The translations under genes and the position numbers were made by a program. DNA of 44,191 nt, taken from contig CACMOZ010000002.1 in assembly GCA_902615435.1 (NCBI GenBank), positions 1 to 44,191 of the forward strand, in the 5' to 3' direction. Below are positions 1 through 8,589 of this stretch, one piece after another. Source of the DNA: an uncultured Pelagibacteraceae bacterium. Its GTDB lineage: Bacteria > Pseudomonadota > Alphaproteobacteria > Pelagibacterales > Pelagibacteraceae. The notes beneath the pieces are model-generated. The model saw only the letters and a program-made list of their open reading frames with translations. It was not told the DNA's origin and did no database searches. How positions within the stretch are numbered: position 1 is the first letter of the stretch; each line of letters starts with the position of its first letter.

Positions 1-5
1 CATTT

Positions 6-140
6 ATGAAAAGAACATATCAACCTAGCAATCTAGTTAGAAAAAGAAGACACGGTTTTAGAGCAAGAATGGCATCAAAAACTGGTAGACAACTTATCGC
101 GCGTAGACGCGCTAAAGGTAGAAAAACTCTATCAACTTAA
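6..140 (+). CDS. rpmH: 50S ribosomal protein L34
   Basis: This 44-residue, strongly basic protein begins MKRTYQPSN and continues with RKRRHGF and a Lys/Arg-rich tail, which is the L34 signature. It is a small protein of the large ribosomal subunit that binds 23S rRNA. The length matches the family exactly. It starts the widely conserved rpmH-rnpA-yidD-yidC order, which supports the call. The ATG lies only five bases inside the window, so its promoter and ribosome-binding site are outside. The gap to rnpA is 6 nt, so the two are almost certainly cotranscribed. The gene falls below many ORF-length cut-offs but is unambiguous. Confidence 0.97.
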   Translation: MKRTYQPSNLVRKRRHGFRARMASKTGRQLIARRRAKGRKTLST

Positions 141-146
141 ATCTAA

Positions 147-497
147 ATGGTTAAGCTTGAAAGTTTGAAAAAAAGCAACCAATTCAAAAAAGCTCTTAAA
201 GAAAAAAAAGTTCATACAGATTATTACTCTGTATTTGCTGCCAAAAACTTTTTTAAAGCTAAACATAAAGCTAATTTAATTATTAGTTTTGTGATGAAAA
301 AAAAAATCGGTAATGCTGTTAAAAGAAACAAAATAAGAAGAAAATTAAAAGCAATTGTACAAAAATTATTAAAAAAAAAGGGTGCAATTAATAAGGATTA
401 CACTTATATAGTTTTTGGTAAGTCTAATGCTTATGCTCAAAAACAAGATGTGCTTTTGCCATTAATGGAGAAAAGTTTTAGCAAATTAAAAAAGTAA
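147..497 (+). CDS. rnpA: Ribonuclease P protein component
   Basis: RnpA is the protein subunit of RNase P, which works with the catalytic RNA to remove 5' leaders from pre-tRNAs in the cytoplasm. The 116-residue product is very basic and contains the family signature near residues 54-70, where GNAVKRNKIRRKLK provides the conserved RNxxxR helix that contacts the RNA. An N-terminal SLKKSNQFKKAL stretch corresponds to the usual start of the RnpA fold. Length is typical (about 110-130 aa). It lies 6 nt after rpmH and 1 nt before yidD, as in most bacteria. No start-site ambiguity was seen. Confidence 0.95.
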   Translation: MVKLESLKKSNQFKKALKEKKVHTDYYSVFAAKNFFKAKHKANLIISFVMKKKIGNAVKRNKIRRKLKAIVQKLLKKKGAINKDYTYIVFGKSNAYAQKQDVLLPLMEKSFSKLKK

Positions 498-498
498 A

Positions 499-753
499 AT
501 GACAAAAATTCTTATTTTTATAATCAAAATTTATCAATATTTAATTTCTCCAATGCTGGGTAGTAGATGTAGATTTTTACCAACTTGTTCCGAGTATTTT
601 ATTGAAGCACTTAAAACTCAAGGCTTAACTATGGGAATTAGATTAGGCATAAAAAGAATTTTAAAATGTCATCCAATTAAGAAACTTGGCGGTAGTCACG
701 GTTTAGATTTTGTTCCAATTCCGAAAGATAAAAAGGAGAGCAAGAATGGATAG
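499..753 (+). CDS. yidD: Membrane protein insertion efficiency factor YidD
   Basis: This 84-residue protein has the YidD hallmarks: an N-terminal amphipathic/hydrophobic helix (ILIFIIKIYQYLISP), then GSRCRFLPTCSEYFIEAL with the two conserved cysteines, and a CHP motif followed by GGSHGLD. YidD sits at the inner face of the cytoplasmic membrane and helps YidC-dependent insertion. The gene begins 1 nt after the rnpA stop, and its 3' end overlaps the start of yidC by 8 nt, which suggests translational coupling with the partner it serves. Length matches the family. Confidence 0.94.
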   Translation: MTKILIFIIKIYQYLISPMLGSRCRFLPTCSEYFIEALKTQGLTMGIRLGIKRILKCHPIKKLGGSHGLDFVPIPKDKKESKNG

Positions 754-2428
754 AAATGTTTTTGTTGCAATTGCTCTTTCAATGTCTGTTTTGCTTTTCT
801 GGGGTGCTTTTTTCGAAACTCCAAAAAAAACTTCTGAACAACAAATTAATCAAAAAGTAGAACAAAAGAGTGAGCAAGGCTCTATTACACCAACAATTAA
901 TCAGCCACAGATAATAAAAAAAATTACCAGAGAAGAGTCTATTAATTCGAGTAAAAGAATTAAAATTGAAAATGATAGTATAGTGGGTTCTGTTAATTTA
1001 AAGGGTGCTTTAATTGATGATATATCTTTTAAAAAACATAAACAAAAAGTGGAAGATGGAAAAAATATAATTTTTTTAAACCCATCTGATACTGAAAACG
1101 GTTTTTACATAGAGACTGGTTGGACAAGTATTGGAAATAAAATTAAAGTTCCAACAAAGGACTCTGAATGGAAAGTAAAAGGTAATAATATATTAAGCGA
1201 TAAATCTCCGGTTATTTTGCAATGGGATAATAATGAGGGTGTTACCTTTGAAAAAAGAATTGAGTTAGATGACAAGTATTTATTTAAAATATCTCAGCAA
1301 GTAAAAAATAATTCGAATTCGACTATTGATCTTTACCCATATGCACAGATGACAAGGAATAAAATCCCCGACGATATTCAAAATTTTTATATTCAGCATG
1401 AGGGGTTCATCGGTGTATTTGATGATGAATTAAAAGAAGACGACTATGATGATGTAGAAGAAAAAAAAATAGTAAGAGGTTCAAGTGAAGGCTGGCTTGG
1501 AATAACAGATAAATATTGGATGACTGCATTTGTCCCTGAGTCAGGTAAAAATTTTAAATCTACATTCCTTTACGAAAATGGATTCAAAGCGAATTATATT
1601 ATTAATGAACCGGTAAATATTGGAAAATCATCAACTGGAGCAAATAAACTGAGATTATTTATTGCCGCTAAAGAGGTTGAGACAATTGATGGATATGCTG
1701 CAGAACAAAATATAAATAAATTTGATTTAGTTATAGATTGGGGATGGTTCTACTTTTTCACAAAACCTTTGTTTTTTGTTATAGATTATCTATTTAAAAT
1801 TTCAGGAAATTTTGGAACAGCAATAGTGCTATTAACTATTGCTATAAGACTTATTTTCTTTCCACTGGCTAATTTCTCATTCAGGTCAATGGCAAAAATG
1901 AAAGCAGTTCAACCGGAGATGATGAGGCTCAAAGAGCTACATAAAGACGATAAAGTTAAATTACAGCAAGAGATGATGGCTTTATATAGAAAAGAAAAAA
2001 TAAATCCTGCATCAGGTTGCTTGCCAGTTTTAATACAAATACCGTTCTTTTTCGCAATTTATAAGATGCTTTTTATTTCTTTAGAAATGAGGCATCAGCC
2101 ATTTTTTGGCTGGATAAAAGACTTGTCAGCACAAGACCCAACTTCTTTGTTTAATTTATTTGGTCTAATTCCGTGGGATCCCCCAGGGTTTATGATTATA
2201 GGCATCTGGCCTATATTAATGGGGGCCTCTATGTGGGTTCAACAAAAATTAAACCCTGCTCCTGCTGATCCTATACAAGCAAAAATATTTGCTTTCTTCC
2301 CATTGTTTTTAACGATAATACTTGCCTCTTTCCCTTCTGGGTTAGTTGTTTACTGGACGATAAATAATATTCTCACAATTGCTCAACAGTACGTAATTGT
2401 TAAAAAAACGACTGTGAAAACAAATTAG
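746..2428 (+). CDS. yidC: Membrane protein insertase YidC
   Basis: YidC inserts and folds inner-membrane proteins, alone or with SecYEG. I chose ATG 746 over an upstream in-frame ATG at 710: it is preceded by an AGGAGAG site at 734-740 and gives the usual N-terminus MDRNVFVAIALSMSVLLFWG, a transmembrane signal anchor. The result is 560 residues, normal for proteobacteria. A large periplasmic domain covers roughly residues 25-340. The conserved insertase core follows (GTAIVLLTIAIRL), with the groove arginine at about residue 368, a cytoplasmic coiled-coil hairpin (MKAVQPEMMRLKELHKDD) and the PASGCLPVLIQIPFF segment. argB begins with no spacer after the stop. Confidence 0.97.
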   Translation: MDRNVFVAIALSMSVLLFWGAFFETPKKTSEQQINQKVEQKSEQGSITPTINQPQIIKKITREESINSSKRIKIENDSIVGSVNLKGALIDDISFKKHKQKVEDGKNIIFLNPSDTENGFYIETGWTSIGNKIKVPTKDSEWKVKGNNILSDKSPVILQWDNNEGVTFEKRIELDDKYLFKISQQVKNNSNSTIDLYPYAQMTRNKIPDDIQNFYIQHEGFIGVFDDELKEDDYDDVEEKKIVRGSSEGWLGITDKYWMTAFVPESGKNFKSTFLYENGFKANYIINEPVNIGKSSTGANKLRLFIAAKEVETIDGYAAEQNINKFDLVIDWGWFYFFTKPLFFVIDYLFKISGNFGTAIVLLTIAIRLIFFPLANFSFRSMAKMKAVQPEMMRLKELHKDDKVKLQQEMMALYRKEKINPASGCLPVLIQIPFFFAIYKMLFISLEMRHQPFFGWIKDLSAQDPTSLFNLFGLIPWDPPGFMIIGIWPILMGASMWVQQKLNPAPADPIQAKIFAFFPLFLTIILASFPSGLVVYWTINNILTIAQQYVIVKKTTVKTN

Positions 2429-3298
2429 ATGTCAGAAAATATTTCTTTAGACGAGATAAAAGAATTTTGGCCTGATAAAGCTCCTGACATTAATATTGTT
2501 CAAAAATACGTAAAAAAATATGAAAATGAGAAAATTGTAATTAAATATGGTGGAAATGTTCTAATAGACAGAAACGTTTTTAATAACTTTATATCTGATA
2601 TAAATGTTCTTAATAGATTGGGTTTATCTGTAATAGTGGTCCATGGCGGTGGTCCAAGAATCAAAAGAGAGTTAGATGAGAAAAAAATAGTATCAAAATT
2701 TATTAATGGTTTAAGAGTTACTGATAAAAATATAATTGATATCGTGGAGCAAGTTTTAATTGATTTTAATAAAGACATAGCTAGTTCTCTTAAGAAATTA
2801 GGTTCTCAAGCAGCTATGTTTAATACAAAGACTGAAAACATTATAGAAGTTCTGCCTGAAAGAGAGGAACTCGGATTTGTTGGAATACCAAATAAAATAA
2901 ATGATAATTTAATTCAAAACGCATTAAATGAAAATAAAATCCCAATTATAGCACCTTTAGGTTTAGGAAAAAATGAACAAACATATAATATTAATGGTGA
3001 TACTGCAGCCAGTGCTATTGCAAAAAAACTTAAGTCTAGAAGACTAATATTAATGACAAATGTTGAAGGTGTATATGATGATCAAAAAAAGTTGATATCA
3101 GAAATTAAACCTTTTGATCTAGAAAATCTTATTAAATGGAAAGTTGTTCAAGGAGGAATGATCCCGAAAATAGAAAATTGTGTAGATGCAGTGCAAAACG
3201 GAGTCAGAGGTGTTGTAATTCTAGATGGAAGAAAACCCCATTCGATTTTACACGAAATTTTTTCTGATAAAGGATCTGGAACACTGATTAGAGAATGA
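2429..3298 (+). CDS. argB: Acetylglutamate kinase
   Basis: ArgB phosphorylates N-acetyl-L-glutamate, the second step of arginine/ornithine biosynthesis. The 289-residue protein shows the amino acid kinase fold: VIKYGGN near residues 37-43 (phosphate-binding Lys/Gly-Gly), VVHGGGP at 70-76 binding the acetylglutamate, a NINGDTAAS segment, and a C-terminal VVQGGMIPKIENC motif typical of ArgB. The length is normal. The ATG follows the yidC stop directly, and the stop overlaps the next gene by 4 nt (ATGA), so it is embedded in the operon. In many alphaproteobacteria the GTPase gene engB lies between yidC and argB; it is absent here. Confidence 0.96.
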   Translation: MSENISLDEIKEFWPDKAPDINIVQKYVKKYENEKIVIKYGGNVLIDRNVFNNFISDINVLNRLGLSVIVVHGGGPRIKRELDEKKIVSKFINGLRVTDKNIIDIVEQVLIDFNKDIASSLKKLGSQAAMFNTKTENIIEVLPEREELGFVGIPNKINDNLIQNALNENKIPIIAPLGLGKNEQTYNINGDTAASAIAKKLKSRRLILMTNVEGVYDDQKKLISEIKPFDLENLIKWKVVQGGMIPKIENCVDAVQNGVRGVVILDGRKPHSILHEIFSDKGSGTLIRE

Positions 3299-3960
3299 AA
3301 GATTTAAAAAATATAAAATTTTGGTTATTTGACCTAGACAATACGCTTTATGATGGAGCTACCAAAGTTTTTGATCAGGTAGACAAAAAAATGTCAAAAT
3401 TTATTTCTGAAAAACTTAATGTCGATATTGAAGAAGCTAGAAAAATTCAAAAGAACTATTTTCAAGAATATAATACAACTTTAAACGGAATGATAAAACA
3501 CCACAAAATAGATGCTGATGAATTTTTAGAGTTTGTTCATGACGTAGATTTAAGTTTTTTAAAAGAAGATAAAGATTTAGAGGGCGAAATCAAAAAATTA
3601 GAAGGAAAAAAAATAATTTTTACAAATGGCTCTAGAGCGCACGCTCTCAATGTTACAAAACGAATAGGGATAGATAAGCTTTTTGATGGAATTTTTGATA
3701 TCCGAGATTGCGAATTTATTCCAAAGCCTTCAAAAGAACCTTATAAAAAATTAGTAGAAAATTACAAAATTGAGCCACAATATTGTATATTCTTTGAAGA
3801 TATTGCAAGAAATTTAAAACCAGCATACGAATTAGGAATGAAAACTGTTTGGATTAAAAATGATGAACCTTGGGCAGCAGAATATTCTGACTCGAATTTC
3901 ATTAATTATAAAACAGATAACTTGGCTAAATTTTTAAAGGAGATAAATGGGTTACTATAA
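3295..3960 (+). CDS. HAD-family pyrimidine 5'-nucleotidase-like phosphatase
   Basis: This 221-residue protein belongs to the haloacid dehalogenase superfamily. Motif I is [10 protein letters not shown] at about residues 12-21, with D13 as nucleophile and D15 as acid/base. Motif II is FTNGS, and motif IV is FFEDIARN with the magnesium-binding acidic residues. The layout resembles the Sdt1-type pyrimidine 5'-nucleotidases that alphaproteobacteria carry next to argB or dapD. Substrate specificity is inferred from family resemblance, so a more general phosphatase role is possible. It overlaps argB by 4 nt and dapD by 14 nt, implying tight coupling with arginine and lysine biosynthesis genes. Confidence 0.85.
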   Translation: MKDLKNIKFWLFDLDNTLYDGATKVFDQVDKKMSKFISEKLNVDIEEARKIQKNYFQEYNTTLNGMIKHHKIDADEFLEFVHDVDLSFLKEDKDLEGEIKKLEGKKIIFTNGSRAHALNVTKRIGIDKLFDGIFDIRDCEFIPKPSKEPYKKLVENYKIEPQYCIFFEDIARNLKPAYELGMKTVWIKNDEPWAAEYSDSNFINYKTDNLAKFLKEINGLL

Positions 3961-4774
3961 ACTTGAAAAAATAATAAACGAAAGTTTTGAAAAAAAAGAA
4001 AAAGTAGGTCCAAAATCAGATAGAAAATTAGTTAAGGCTATTAATGAAACTATAAATTTAGTTGATAGTGGAAAAATTAGAGTAGCAAATAAACGAGATG
4101 GAAATTGGATAGTAAATCAATGGATTAAAAAAGCTATTTTGTTAAGCTTTAGAATAAACAAAATGGAGATGATGAAAGGCCCATACACAACTTGGTATGA
4201 CAAAGTACCGGGCAAAACGGTAAAGTGGAAAGATAAAGATTGGAAAAAGGCAGGATATCGCCACGTGCCTAATGGAGTGGTAAGAAAAGGAGCCTTTATT
4301 GCTAAAAATGTTGTTTTAATGCCTAGTTTTGTAAACCTTGGAGCTTATGTAGATGAGGGTACAATGATTGACACTTGGGCGTCTGTTGGCTCATGTGCTC
4401 AAGTTGGAAAAAATTGTCATATCTCTGGAGGAGCAGGTATAGGAGGTGTGCTTGAACCACTTCAAGCTGGACCGGTAATTATTGAGGATAATTGTTTTAT
4501 CGGCGCTCGATCTGAAATTGCTGAAGGTGTATTAGTAGAAGAAGGTGCAGTATTATCAATGGGAGTTTACATCGGCGCATCTACAAAAATAGTGGATAGA
4601 AGTTCTGGAGAAATACATTATGGTAAAGTGCCTGCATATTCTGTTGTTGTTCCGGGAAGCTTACCTAACAAATCGAACCCAAGTGGACCTTCATTATATT
4701 GTGCAGTTATAGTTAAAAAGGTTGATGAAAAAACTAGAAGTAAAACTTCTATAAATGAATTGCTTAGAGACTAA
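3947..4774 (+). CDS. dapD: 2,3,4,5-tetrahydropyridine-2,6-dicarboxylate N-succinyltransferase
   Basis: DapD transfers succinyl from succinyl-CoA to tetrahydrodipicolinate in the succinylase route to meso-diaminopimelate and lysine. The 275-residue length matches the family. The centre shows left-handed beta-helix hexapeptide repeats (about residues 105-215), including [21 protein letters not shown] and the family-specific [16 protein letters not shown] region. The start is fixed by a good AAAGGAGA ribosome-binding site at 3936-3943, inside the end of the upstream HAD gene, which it overlaps by 14 nt. dapE follows with a 1-nt overlap (TAATG), so two enzymes of the same pathway are translationally coupled. 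Confidence 0.97.
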   Translation: MGYYKLEKIINESFEKKEKVGPKSDRKLVKAINETINLVDSGKIRVANKRDGNWIVNQWIKKAILLSFRINKMEMMKGPYTTWYDKVPGKTVKWKDKDWKKAGYRHVPNGVVRKGAFIAKNVVLMPSFVNLGAYVDEGTMIDTWASVGSCAQVGKNCHISGGAGIGGVLEPLQAGPVIIEDNCFIGARSEIAEGVLVEEGAVLSMGVYIGASTKIVDRSSGEIHYGKVPAYSVVVPGSLPNKSNPSGPSLYCAVIVKKVDEKTRSKTSINELLRD

Positions 4775-5931
4775 TGACTGTAATAAATGAAATACAATTA
4801 TCCAAAGATTTAATAAAATTTCCAAGCATCACTCCAAAAGATGCGGGCGCAATAAACTTTTTAAGTAAAAAACTGAAAAAATTAGGTTTTAATTGTAAAA
4901 TATTAGAATTTAAAGATAAAGGAAGTAAACCAATAAAAAATCTTTATGCAAGAATAGGTAAAAAAGGACCTAATCTTTGCTACGCTGGACATACCGACGT
5001 AGTTCCTCCTGGAAATTATAAAGATTGGACTGTTAATCCTTTTAAACCAAAAATAAAAAAAAATTACTTAATTGGAAGAGGAGCCAATGACATGAAAAGC
5101 TCAATCGCCTGCTTTGTTGCAGCTGTAAGTAAGTTTTTGCAAAAAAACCGAAAATTTAATGGATCAATTAGTTTTTTAATTACTGGTGATGAAGAAGGAT
5201 ATGCAATTAATGGTACGAAGAAAGTCGTAGATTACCTTAAAAGAAAAAAAGAAAAAATTGATTTCTGTATTGTGGGAGAGCCGACTAATCCAAATAGACT
5301 TGGAGAGATGATTAAAATTGGGAGAAGAGGAAGTTTGTCGGGAAAAATCGAGATATCTGGTACTCAAGGTCACATCGCGTACCCTCATCTTTCAAATAAT
5401 CCAATAAACACATTAGTAACTATATGTCAAAAACTTAAAGAAAAAAAACTTGATAAAGGGAATAAAAATTTTCAGCCTTCAAATTTAGAATTTACATCTA
5501 TAAATGTAGATAATAAAGCCCATAATGTAATACCTGCGAGAGCAAGAGCTCAGTTCAATATAAGATACAATAATTTTCACAGTTCTTACTCATTAAGGAA
5601 AAAAATTAATTTAATTGTAAAAAAAATTAGTAATAAAAATAAATGTAAATATAAAATTGATTACATTTCAAATGGCGAAGCTTTTTTAACAAAACCAGGA
5701 AAAACCATATTTATGGCAAAAAAGATAATTAAGAAAATAACAAGAATTAACCCTAAATTTTCCACCACTGGGGGAACTTCTGATGCAAGGTTTATAAAAA
5801 AAATATCTCCTTGCCTTGAGTTCGGACTTGTAAATAAAACAATGCATAGAGTTGATGAATGTGTCTCATTATCGGACTTAAGAAAACTTACAAAAATATA
5901 CAATAATATTTTAGTAGAGTATTTTAAGTGA
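4774..5931 (+). CDS. dapE: Succinyl-diaminopimelate desuccinylase
   Basis: DapE removes succinate from N-succinyl-L,L-diaminopimelate, feeding peptidoglycan and lysine synthesis in the cytoplasm. It is a dinuclear zinc M20-family enzyme. The 385-residue protein has AGHTDVVPPG with H73 and D75, GRGANDMKSS with the bridging D106, and TGDEEGYA with catalytic E140 and metal ligand E141. A late KTMHRVDE supplies the last histidine ligand. The family length is about 375-385. The start codon overlaps the dapD stop by 1 nt, and the stop overlaps the GTG start of the SET-domain gene by 4 nt. Confidence 0.96.
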   Translation: MTVINEIQLSKDLIKFPSITPKDAGAINFLSKKLKKLGFNCKILEFKDKGSKPIKNLYARIGKKGPNLCYAGHTDVVPPGNYKDWTVNPFKPKIKKNYLIGRGANDMKSSIACFVAAVSKFLQKNRKFNGSISFLITGDEEGYAINGTKKVVDYLKRKKEKIDFCIVGEPTNPNRLGEMIKIGRRGSLSGKIEISGTQGHIAYPHLSNNPINTLVTICQKLKEKKLDKGNKNFQPSNLEFTSINVDNKAHNVIPARARAQFNIRYNNFHSSYSLRKKINLIVKKISNKNKCKYKIDYISNGEAFLTKPGKTIFMAKKIIKKITRINPKFSTTGGTSDARFIKKISPCLEFGLVNKTMHRVDECVSLSDLRKLTKIYNNILVEYFK

Positions 5932-6383
5932 AATTATTCAAAATTAAAAAATCCAAAATTGACAAAAAAGGTTTGTACGCAAATTGTAATATAGAAAAAG
6001 GCACTAAAATTATTGAGTATAAAGGAAAAATAATTTCAACAAAAAAAAGTGAAGCTGACCCTAAATTTGATAATGGTAAAGCAATTTATCTTTTTAATAT
6101 AAATAAAAGATATGATCTTGATGGTGATTTTAAATTTAATAAAGCAAGATTAATAAATCACTCTTGCGATCCAAATTGTGAAGTGACAGGAACTGGGCTG
6201 AAAGTTTGGGTTTATGCAATTAAAGATATTAAAAAAGGTGAAGAATTTTCATATGACTATGGGTTTAGTTTTGATGAAGATTTTAAAAATTATCCATGTA
6301 GATGTGGTTCTAAAAAATGTTGTGGTTATATAGTAAGAGAAGGATCAAGATGGAGAATAAAAAAGAAAAGAAAAAAAAATTAG
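5928..6383 (+). CDS. SET-domain protein-lysine methyltransferase
   Basis: This small (151 aa) SET-domain protein should transfer methyl groups from S-adenosylmethionine to a protein lysine. The sequence shows the full core: an N-terminal KGLYANCNIEKGTKIIEYKG strand region, the NHSCDPNC signature at residues 77-84, FSYDYGF with the catalytic tyrosine near 111, and a post-SET CRCGSKKCCG (C124, C126, C131) that would bind zinc together with C80. The tail is strongly basic (KKKRKKN). It uses a GTG start overlapping the dapE stop (GTGA), and its end overlaps the convergent truA by 4 nt. The substrate is unknown; ribosomal proteins or nucleoid proteins are guesses. Confidence 0.9.
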   Translation: MKLFKIKKSKIDKKGLYANCNIEKGTKIIEYKGKIISTKKSEADPKFDNGKAIYLFNINKRYDLDGDFKFNKARLINHSCDPNCEVTGTGLKVWVYAIKDIKKGEEFSYDYGFSFDEDFKNYPCRCGSKKCCGYIVREGSRWRIKKKRKKN

Positions 6384-7120
6384 TATTTTACATCCATTAA
6401 ATACAGTCCCTCTGCTGGCGCAGGTGGTGCACATTTTAATCTATTTTTAGATTTAAAAGCTTTTTTAAAATCAATTAGAGTCCATTTATTTGTAGATAAA
6501 TATTTTAAACAGCCTACCATTGATCTTACTTGGTTTTGTAGGAAAGATTTTGAAACAAATTTAATATAAATTCTGCTATTAATTTTTTTTACAATTATAG
6601 TCTCCATTTTTTTAATTGGCGAATTGGCTCCGCAAGATGCAGCTCTGAAAGTAGAAAAATCATGTGTTCCCTTAAATATTTTTATACCCTTCTTCAAAAG
6701 GTTTAAGTCTATTTTTTTTTTTATATGCCATGCTTTATTTTTATCGATTGTTAATGGGCTTTGTCTATTAATAATTAAATATTCATATATTCTTTTTTTT
6801 GCATTATACCTTGCATGAAAATTTATTTTTTTAGATTGAATCTTGATAACTGAAATTAAATTTTTTTTTAAAAAAAAATTTATAGACTCTAAAAATTTTT
6901 TTTTATTATCTATTTTTTTTGTGGTTTTGAAATTTGCATATTGCCCAAGTGCATGTACGCCTTTATCTGTTCTGCCTGCTCCTGTAATTCTAATTTTTGA
7001 TTTTAATATTTTTTTTAACACTCTCTCAATTACATCTTGAATTGATTTTCCATTTTTTTGACTTTGCCAACCAACAAAGCCTAATCCGTTGTATTCAATC
7101 TTGATAAGATAATTAAACAT
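6380..7120 (-). CDS. truA: tRNA pseudouridine(38-40) synthase TruA
   Basis: TruA isomerises uridines 38-40 in the anticodon stem-loop of many tRNAs. The 246-residue protein has YNGLGFVGWQ near residues 10-19 and the catalytic motif GAGRTDKGVHALGQ at 47-60, with D52 as the nucleophile. RSMVG and a proline/alanine-rich PPAPAEGLYL end are also typical. Length matches the family. It is the last gene of a minus-strand unit after fmt (1-nt spacing) and ends tail-to-tail with the SET-domain gene. The coding sequence contains an unusual perfect A/T palindrome at 6857-6882, described separately. Confidence 0.96.
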   Translation of the reverse strand: MFNYLIKIEYNGLGFVGWQSQKNGKSIQDVIERVLKKILKSKIRITGAGRTDKGVHALGQYANFKTTKKIDNKKKFLESINFFLKKNLISVIKIQSKKINFHARYNAKKRIYEYLIINRQSPLTIDKNKAWHIKKKIDLNLLKKGIKIFKGTHDFSTFRAASCGANSPIKKMETIIVKKINSRIYIKFVSKSFLQNQVRSMVGCLKYLSTNKWTLIDFKKAFKSKNRLKCAPPAPAEGLYLMDVKY

Positions 7121-7121
7121 C

Positions 7122-8042
7122 TTAAAATAAACTTAAGCCTTTTTGTAATTTATTTCCTTTAAGAAATTCCTTGCTTGACACTTTTTTTTTACCTTCTTTT
7201 TGAATTTCTAAAATTTGAATAGCATTTTCGGAACAGCCTATCGTCAATTCATCATCAAGTACTACACCAGGATTACCTGTAATTTTTATCTCTTTGGCTT
7301 TAATTATTTTTATTCTTGACCCGAAAAATTTAAACCAGCATCCTGGATTTGGGTTTAAAGAATTTATTTTAGCAATTATTTTGCTAGCTTTTTCATTCCA
7401 GTCAATTTTCGACTCTGATTTATCAATTTTTTTAGCATACGTCGCCTCCCTTTCATCTTGATCTACGAAATTTGCTTTATTCTTTTTTATCAAATCTAAA
7501 GCTTTTATCACCAGACTTGCACCAACGTCAGCCATTTGTTTGCTTATATCTATAAAGTTACTTTCTTTTGTTATTTTTATTTTTGATTTTAACATTACTG
7601 GTCCAGCATCTAATTTTTCCACAATTTTCATTACTGAAACCCCAGTCTCTTTGTCCATGTTCATTATAGCTCTTTGTATTGGCGCAGCCCCTCTCCACCT
7701 TGGAAGCAATGAAGCGTGGAGATTGATAAACATAACTTTACCTAGATTTAATAATTTTTTAGGTAAAATTTTTCCATAAGCCACAACTAATACTACATCT
7801 GGGTTTAAGCTTTTGAAGTGATCTAATTCATTATCAGATTCTAATGAATTAGGAAATCTTGTTTTCAAATTTAATTCATCTGCACATTTATGCACTGGGG
7901 AACTAAGAATTTTTTGTCCTCTATTTTTTTTTTTTGGTGGTTGTGTATAAACTTCTAAAATTTTATTGTTTGATTTAAAAATAGATTTTAAAATTGAAAC
8001 AGCAAAATCTGGTGTTCCCATAAAAATAATTTTCAGTGCCAT
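7122..8042 (-). CDS. fmt: Methionyl-tRNA formyltransferase
   Basis: Fmt formylates the methionine on initiator tRNA using 10-formyltetrahydrofolate, which is needed for normal initiation. The 306-residue protein shows FMGTPDFAV at residues 7-15, the folate/catalytic motif INLHASLLPRWRGAAPIQ with N107 and H109, and LDAGPV with D145, matching the known catalytic triad positions closely. The C-terminal domain (about 205-306) would bind tRNA. It lies 5 nt downstream of def, the classic def-fmt pairing that links formylation to deformylation, and 1 nt upstream of truA. Confidence 0.97.
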   Translation of the reverse strand: MALKIIFMGTPDFAVSILKSIFKSNNKILEVYTQPPKKKNRGQKILSSPVHKCADELNLKTRFPNSLESDNELDHFKSLNPDVVLVVAYGKILPKKLLNLGKVMFINLHASLLPRWRGAAPIQRAIMNMDKETGVSVMKIVEKLDAGPVMLKSKIKITKESNFIDISKQMADVGASLVIKALDLIKKNKANFVDQDEREATYAKKIDKSESKIDWNEKASKIIAKINSLNPNPGCWFKFFGSRIKIIKAKEIKITGNPGVVLDDELTIGCSENAIQILEIQKEGKKKVSSKEFLKGNKLQKGLSLF

Positions 8043-8047
8043 TTATA

Positions 8048-8572
8048 TTAAAGAACAATTTTTTTAAGTTCTTTTCTATGTTTAATTAATTTTTTTATTA
8101 TCATATCTTTTTTTAATTTCGATAAATAATCGATAAATAATATTCCATTCAAATGGTCAACTTCGTGCTGTATACAAGTTGATAAAAGTCCTTTTGCTGT
8201 AATTTTTTTTTTTTTTCCATTATAATCTAGATAACTTACTTGGCATTCTGCTGGTCTCTCTATTTCTGCAAAATGTCCTGGTAAAGATAGACAGCCTTCC
8301 TCATAAGTTGAAGTATTATTTGATTTAGAAATTATTTCTGGATTTATTAAGAATAATGGATCTTTTTTTTCATCTTTTTTTGAAATATCAATAACAATTA
8401 ATCGTTTTAAGATACCTATCTGAACTGCTGCTAATCCTATACCTGGTGCAGCGTACATAGTTTCTAACATATCATCCATTAATTTCTTAAGTTCATCATC
8501 AACTTTTTCTAAGTTTTCACTTTTTTTCCTCAAAATAGGATCAGGTTCAATAACGATGTTTCTTTGGGACAT
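8048..8572 (-). CDS. def: Peptide deformylase
   Basis: Def removes the N-formyl group from nascent proteins at the ribosome exit. All three metalloenzyme motifs are present in this 174-residue protein: GIGLAAVQ at residues 44-51, EGCLSLP at 92-98 (C94 metal ligand), and QHEVDH at 135-140 (two histidine ligands and the catalytic glutamate). The length is that of type I deformylases. It precedes fmt by 5 nt, and an unknown exported protein lies 17 nt upstream, so the four genes def, fmt, truA and the unknown probably share a transcript. Confidence 0.97.
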   Translation of the reverse strand: MSQRNIVIEPDPILRKKSENLEKVDDELKKLMDDMLETMYAAPGIGLAAVQIGILKRLIVIDISKKDEKKDPLFLINPEIISKSNNTSTYEEGCLSLPGHFAEIERPAECQVSYLDYNGKKKKITAKGLLSTCIQHEVDHLNGILFIDYLSKLKKDMIIKKLIKHRKELKKIVL

Positions 8573-8589
8573 TGCTAATTATATTTTAA

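Noticed and set aside
710-745. Upstream ATG of yidC
   Set aside because: It would add 12 basic residues before the signal anchor and lie deep within yidD; the ATG at 746 has a good Shine-Dalgarno sequence.
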